A DNA stretch of 64,000 nt from Periplaneta americana. Its lineage: Eukaryota; Arthropoda; Insecta; Blattodea; Blattidae. A program made the translations under genes and the position numbers. The notes beneath the pieces were generated by a model. The model did no database searches, had not been told where the DNA came from, and saw only the letters and a program-made list of their open reading frames with translations. The stretch lies in the NCBI RefSeq assembly GCF_040183065.1, contig NC_091120.1:172705988-172769987 (forward strand). The letters are read 5' to 3'. Shown piece after piece: positions 60,545 through 64,000 of this stretch. Position 1 is the stretch's first letter, and the number at the start of each line of letters is the position of its first letter.

Positions 60545-61768
60545 AACTATTACCAGATATCTTCTCTATCTTCTTCTGCTCCGAACTCTTCTCCCGTTCA
60601 CCATTTCTTCCATTGCATCCTTCAGTAAGCAATTTCTTCTCAACCAGTGGCCCAACTAACTCCTTTTTCTCTTCCTGATCAGTTTTAGCATTATCCTTTC
60701 TTCACCCACTCTCTTCAACACAGCTTCATTTTTTATTCTGTCTGTCCACTTCACACGCTCCGTTCTTCTTCATATCTACATTTCAAATGCTTCTAGTCGC
60801 TTCTCTTCACTTCGTCGTAATGTCCATGTTTCTGCACCACATAATTCACACTCCAAACTTCACTAGTCTCTTCCTTTGTTCTTTTTCCAGAGGTCCGTAG
60901 AAGATGCTCCTTTTTCTATTAAAAGCTTCCTTTGCCATTACTGTCCTTCTTTTGACTTCAGCTTGTGTTACTAAAGGCTGTGTGATGTATCTTGTCTCAC
61001 TGTGAAAAGAGAGAGAAAGGAGATATGTCTTACCTCGTCTTTGTTGTTATGGCGATGGGGGAGTGGAGCGGTGCCGTCCATCCATCCAGTGGCGGAAGGG
61101 GCTAGTTGATACATTCTGTAGCGCAAAATAAAGTAACAAAATATCTCTCTTCGTACTGTATAGTTCCGTCACTGAGTTTGTCTTTCAAGAAACTGAGTTC
61201 CGGTAGCCTGTACAATAACAAGGTTTTGAAAGGAATCCTGAAAATTTACAACCCTCCTATAATCTCCACCCTCATTTGAAGGGACTTGGTTTTATTGCTA
61301 CTGAGAAAAGATAAACCTTATTAGAGTCTGTGTGATGTATCTTGTCTCACTGTGAAAAGAGAGAGAAAGGAGATATGTCTTACCTTGTCTGTGTTGTTAT
61401 AGCGATGGGGAGTGGAGCGGTGCCGTCCATCCATCCAGTGTCGGAAGGGACTAGTTGATGCATTCTGTAGCGCAAAATAAAATAACAAAATATCTCTCTT
61501 CGTACTGTGTAGTTCCGTCACTGAGCTTGCCTTTCAAGAAACTGAGTTCCGGTAGCCTGTACAATAACAAGGTTTTGAAAGGAATCCTGAAAATTTACAA
61601 CCCTCCTATAAACTCCACCCTCATTTGAAGGGACTTGGTTTTATTGCTACTGAGACAAGATAAACCTTACCAGGTATACTTATAGTACATCCCAAGTACT
61701 TGAAGCTGTCCACTTGCTCTACTGCCTCATTTCGAATTCTTTATTTTTCTTCCGATAATCGTATTCTC
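60545..61768 (-). mobile_element. LINE family B fragment split by a repeat dimer
   Basis: Minus-strand LINE text (GCTTCTAGTCGCTTCTCTTC, GTAATGTCCATGTTTCTGC, as at 28680-28720) runs 60545-60970 and resumes at 61672 (TAGTACATCCCAAGTACTTG). The join is broken by the 350-bp dimer. Coding is decayed. Confidence 0.75.
60978..61671. mobile_element. tandem dimer of a ~350-bp TIR element
   Basis: CTGTGTGATGTATCTTGTCT at 60978 recurs at 61328; the two units are about 97 percent identical along their length. Each unit ends with ACTGAGA(C/A)AAGATAAACC, which inverted gives TATCTTGTCTCAGT, matching the unit's own left end (TATCTTGTCTCACT). The whole dimer interrupts a LINE. Confidence 0.75.
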
Positions 61769-61892
61769 CATATGGAGAAGTATTAATTTGACAAATAAGT
61801 TCATAGTACATAAATCTACCAACAGAGCTCATTAGAGGTTTGAGCACAAAATTATTTCTCGCCTCGCGTTTTGTGCCTAGTTAAATAAGTCG

Positions 61893-62110
61893 GATACGTG
61901 GAGTAACGGTTAACACGTCTCACCGAGAAACGAGCGGGCCCCTGATTCAAATCATGGTTAGAACTAGTTACCTGGTTGAAGTTTTTTCCGAGGTTTTTCT
62001 TCAACCAATTGAAGCAGAATTGCTGGGTAACTTTCGTCGTTGGACCTCGCACTCATTTCGTCGTCACAATGACACTTCCTCTCTTTCATCATCATCTCTG
62101 TTTCTTTCCT
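61893..62110 (+). mobile_element. SINE family 1-like, diverged (copy f)
   Basis: GTGGAGTAACGGTTAACACG head, B box GATTCAAATCATG (degenerate), GTTACCTGGTTGAAG, GCTGGGTAACTTTCG and CTCATTTCGTCG align with family 1 but with many changes. Confidence 0.7.
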
Positions 62111-62926
62111 ATATTTTGGCCTTGCTCTGCTGCACTTGGACAGTCAACCATGCGTTTACCCCATCATATAGGCCTATATTTCAGCAAAATAATCTACAAT
62201 AATGGGAATTATTACTAGAATTTTTTTAACTGTAACGAACACAAAACTTGTTTTTCTCAGAACAAGTCTTTTGACTTGCATCACTTGACGACCGAACAGA
62301 CAATTTGTTTTTTTCTTCCTCTAGCGTTCTTATTCTTTCTATTTGCATATCCTGGATGCGAACCGTTATCTGCGAGTTCCATTTGTCATGTAATCATACC
62401 TAAAATTAAACGAACTTCATTGTTAATCTTAATATCGTGCCTTGTATCCACAGAACGAAGTATTTGCAATGTATAGCGCGTGGGCTTTCGTGGACAGAAG
62501 CGAATTTTTCAGTGAACAATACAACTTACTTTTTTTCTTTTACAAAGGAATAGGAGTGACGTAATTTTATTGAAAACTCTGACCTTGTGCCTAAGTCCTG
62601 ACCTTGCGCCCAACTCTGCTATTTATAAGGCAGGCGTTTTCAGATGGTTTCAAATTCCATGGCTAGAATTTAATTAACGCCCCCACTATGCAGCATGTGT
62701 GTAGTGAACCATGCAATAAAATTTGTAAATAAAGAATTAGCCAACTCACTGAACAACGCTGCAATCGTATAGCTTCGGAAATCCAGAACGTGACAGGTAT
62801 TATTATTGTATCTCCAATGGGGGGGTAGCCCTATTTTACATATGAAGAGTCCACTGCAAGAATGATGGATGTCACTTTCTTGTCGAAAATGAACCAAAAC
62901 TTTCAATGCATAGCTTAAGACATATA
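62111..62926. other. no gene seen
   Basis: AT-rich DNA without recognisable structure. Confidence 0.5.
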
Positions 62927-64000
62927 TAGGGATATCATTTTACTTTTGCTAACATTTCTAATATTAACCTGGCTATACCTTTGAATTAACGGTTGAGAAC
63001 CGAAAACACCGCTTGCTACCCCCTTCCACGATAATAGGTACTTGGCGTAAAATACAAACAAATCACTTTACTAGGTATAGGAGGGAAGAAAAGTAGTTCG
63101 TCCATTTACGTGAACTAAGAAATATCGCGATTTTGAGTTTGATCATTTTCATTTTACTGTATTAACAATAAGTGTTTTTACTCACGAATTGAGTTATTCA
63201 TTCGGACGTATACATTATGCAGTGTATATTATACTGTTTACAGCACATTAGCGTACAATATAGAGAATGAAGTTAAATTGAAAAATAATCAGAATATGGA
63301 TATTTAATCACATTTTTGAAAATGGTGGCCGTTCATTTCGATACAGGATTCAGTTCTTTTGTGCATATTAACGCACTATAGACTATTGTACCTATTTCTA
63401 AGCCACCGGCGTGGCTCAGTCGGTTAAGGCGCTTGCCTGCTGGTCTGAAGTTGCGTTCGGGCGCGGTTTCGATCACCGCTTGGGCTGATTACCTGGTTGG
63501 GTTTTTTCCGAGGTTTTCCCCAACCGTAATGTGAATGCAAGGTAATCTATGGCGAATCCTCGGCCTCATCTCGCCAAATATCATCTCGCCATCACCAATT
63601 TTATCGACGCTAAATAACCTAGCAGTTGATACAGAGTCGTTAAATAACCAACTAAAAAACCTATTTCCAATTGCCAGTTTCGTCCTTCATACTAGTAACC
63701 CATGTTGAAATAATTCTGTACCTACTCTATAAAAGAGTAGGCCTGCCTTACGTACTGTAAATTCAATCTTCATTTCCTGTCCGATCCGAAAAGGTAAAAT
63801 TACTCAGACATGCTATCTACTGTCACATGACAGTTAATTACTTAACGTGGCACTTTTATGTAAGTTATTTTAAACAGTTGTATAATATTACATAGACGTC
63901 CAATTCCTAACAGAAATTAATGTTTTCAGAAAAGAGCTAAGACAGCCCAGTCACTGGCCTTTACAGAGGGGCGAGCAGAAGCGGGTGGGGGAAACCGGGA
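62927..64000 (-). mobile_element. TA-flanked TIR element, copy 3 (inverted, runs off window)
   Basis: Starts TAGGGATATCATTTTACTTT after TA (diverged from CAGGGACATCATTTTATTTT) and follows the family text in reverse complement to the end of the window, interrupted by a SINE. The part encoding the transposase start lies beyond the window. Confidence 0.85.
63402..63659 (+). mobile_element. tRNA-derived SINE, family 3
   Basis: Head GTGGCTCAGTCGGTTAAGGC with B-box-like GGTTTCGATCACC, body ATTACCTGGTTGGG, tail ACGCTAAATAACC...AGTCGTTAAATAACC. 11-bp TSD with one mismatch (CCTATTTCTAA at 63391-63401, CCTATTTCCAA at 63660-63670) inside the TA-flanked element. Its tail is shared with SINE family 1. 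Confidence 0.88.

Overview
The window is AT-rich, repeat-dense insect nuclear DNA. No host protein-coding gene, rRNA or true tRNA gene could be recognised. Periplaneta-like cockroach (Blattodea) DNA is the best guess. That rests on my recollection of the LINE peptide family with the 3' end AAGCCAGTAAGTAAGTA and of the SINE families, not on a search. Almost every readable open frame belongs to a transposable element, or is a poly-Ile/poly-Asn artefact of (AAT)n arrays.

Layout. 1-5.3 kb: a small TA-flanked MITE, a (TA)n tract, and LINE fragments, one with a clean 12-bp target-site duplication (TSD). 5.3-8.8 kb: a decayed hAT element (5294-8783) containing an intact 2196-bp hAT element with a 494-codon transposase (copy A, TSD ATTATCAT). 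9-12.2 kb: a hammerhead-like motif and a MITE with a perfect 10-bp TSD. 12.8-14.5 kb: a higher-order repeat of (AAT)n/(ATTT)n arrays and unique modules. 15.6-19.3 kb: a palindromic MITE, two tRNA-derived SINEs, a ~1-kb TIR element and a 390-bp repeat ('X') that recurs at 33.9 kb. 19775-26146: a complete Ty3/Gypsy retrotransposon (4-bp TSD CTAT, LTRs of 722 and 760 bp). Its pol frame carries one amber stop just before the first catalytic Asp of reverse transcriptase. 27-37 kb: SINEs, LINEs, a TIR MITE and several non-autonomous hAT elements with 7-8 bp TSDs. 37-43 kb: a pair of 232-bp SINEs in opposite orientation, a LINE copy with a 15-bp TSD, and a diverged minisatellite array split by two DNA transposons. 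43-54 kb: a TIR/direct-repeat cluster, further hAT and TA-flanked elements, a P-element-like transposase remnant, an I/R1-type LINE with an intact RNase H domain, and the tail of an R2/R4-like LINE.

54298-59759 is a nested hAT (TSD GTTACGAC). It carries a 1.37-kb near-perfect palindrome, and the second full-length copy (copy B) of the 2196-bp hAT sits inside its right terminal inverted repeat. The window ends in LINE fragments, a tandem dimer of a small TIR element, SINEs and a third member of the TA-flanked element family.

Functionally the window holds selfish elements at different ages. Recently active ones are the hAT A/B pair and the Gypsy element. Non-autonomous derivatives have kept only termini plus the first codons of a transposase. 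Old LINE fragments very often abut (AAT)n tracts. The most interesting items are the nested hAT/palindrome complex, the covarying hammerhead-like motifs, and the non-autonomous families that keep a transposase N-terminus.
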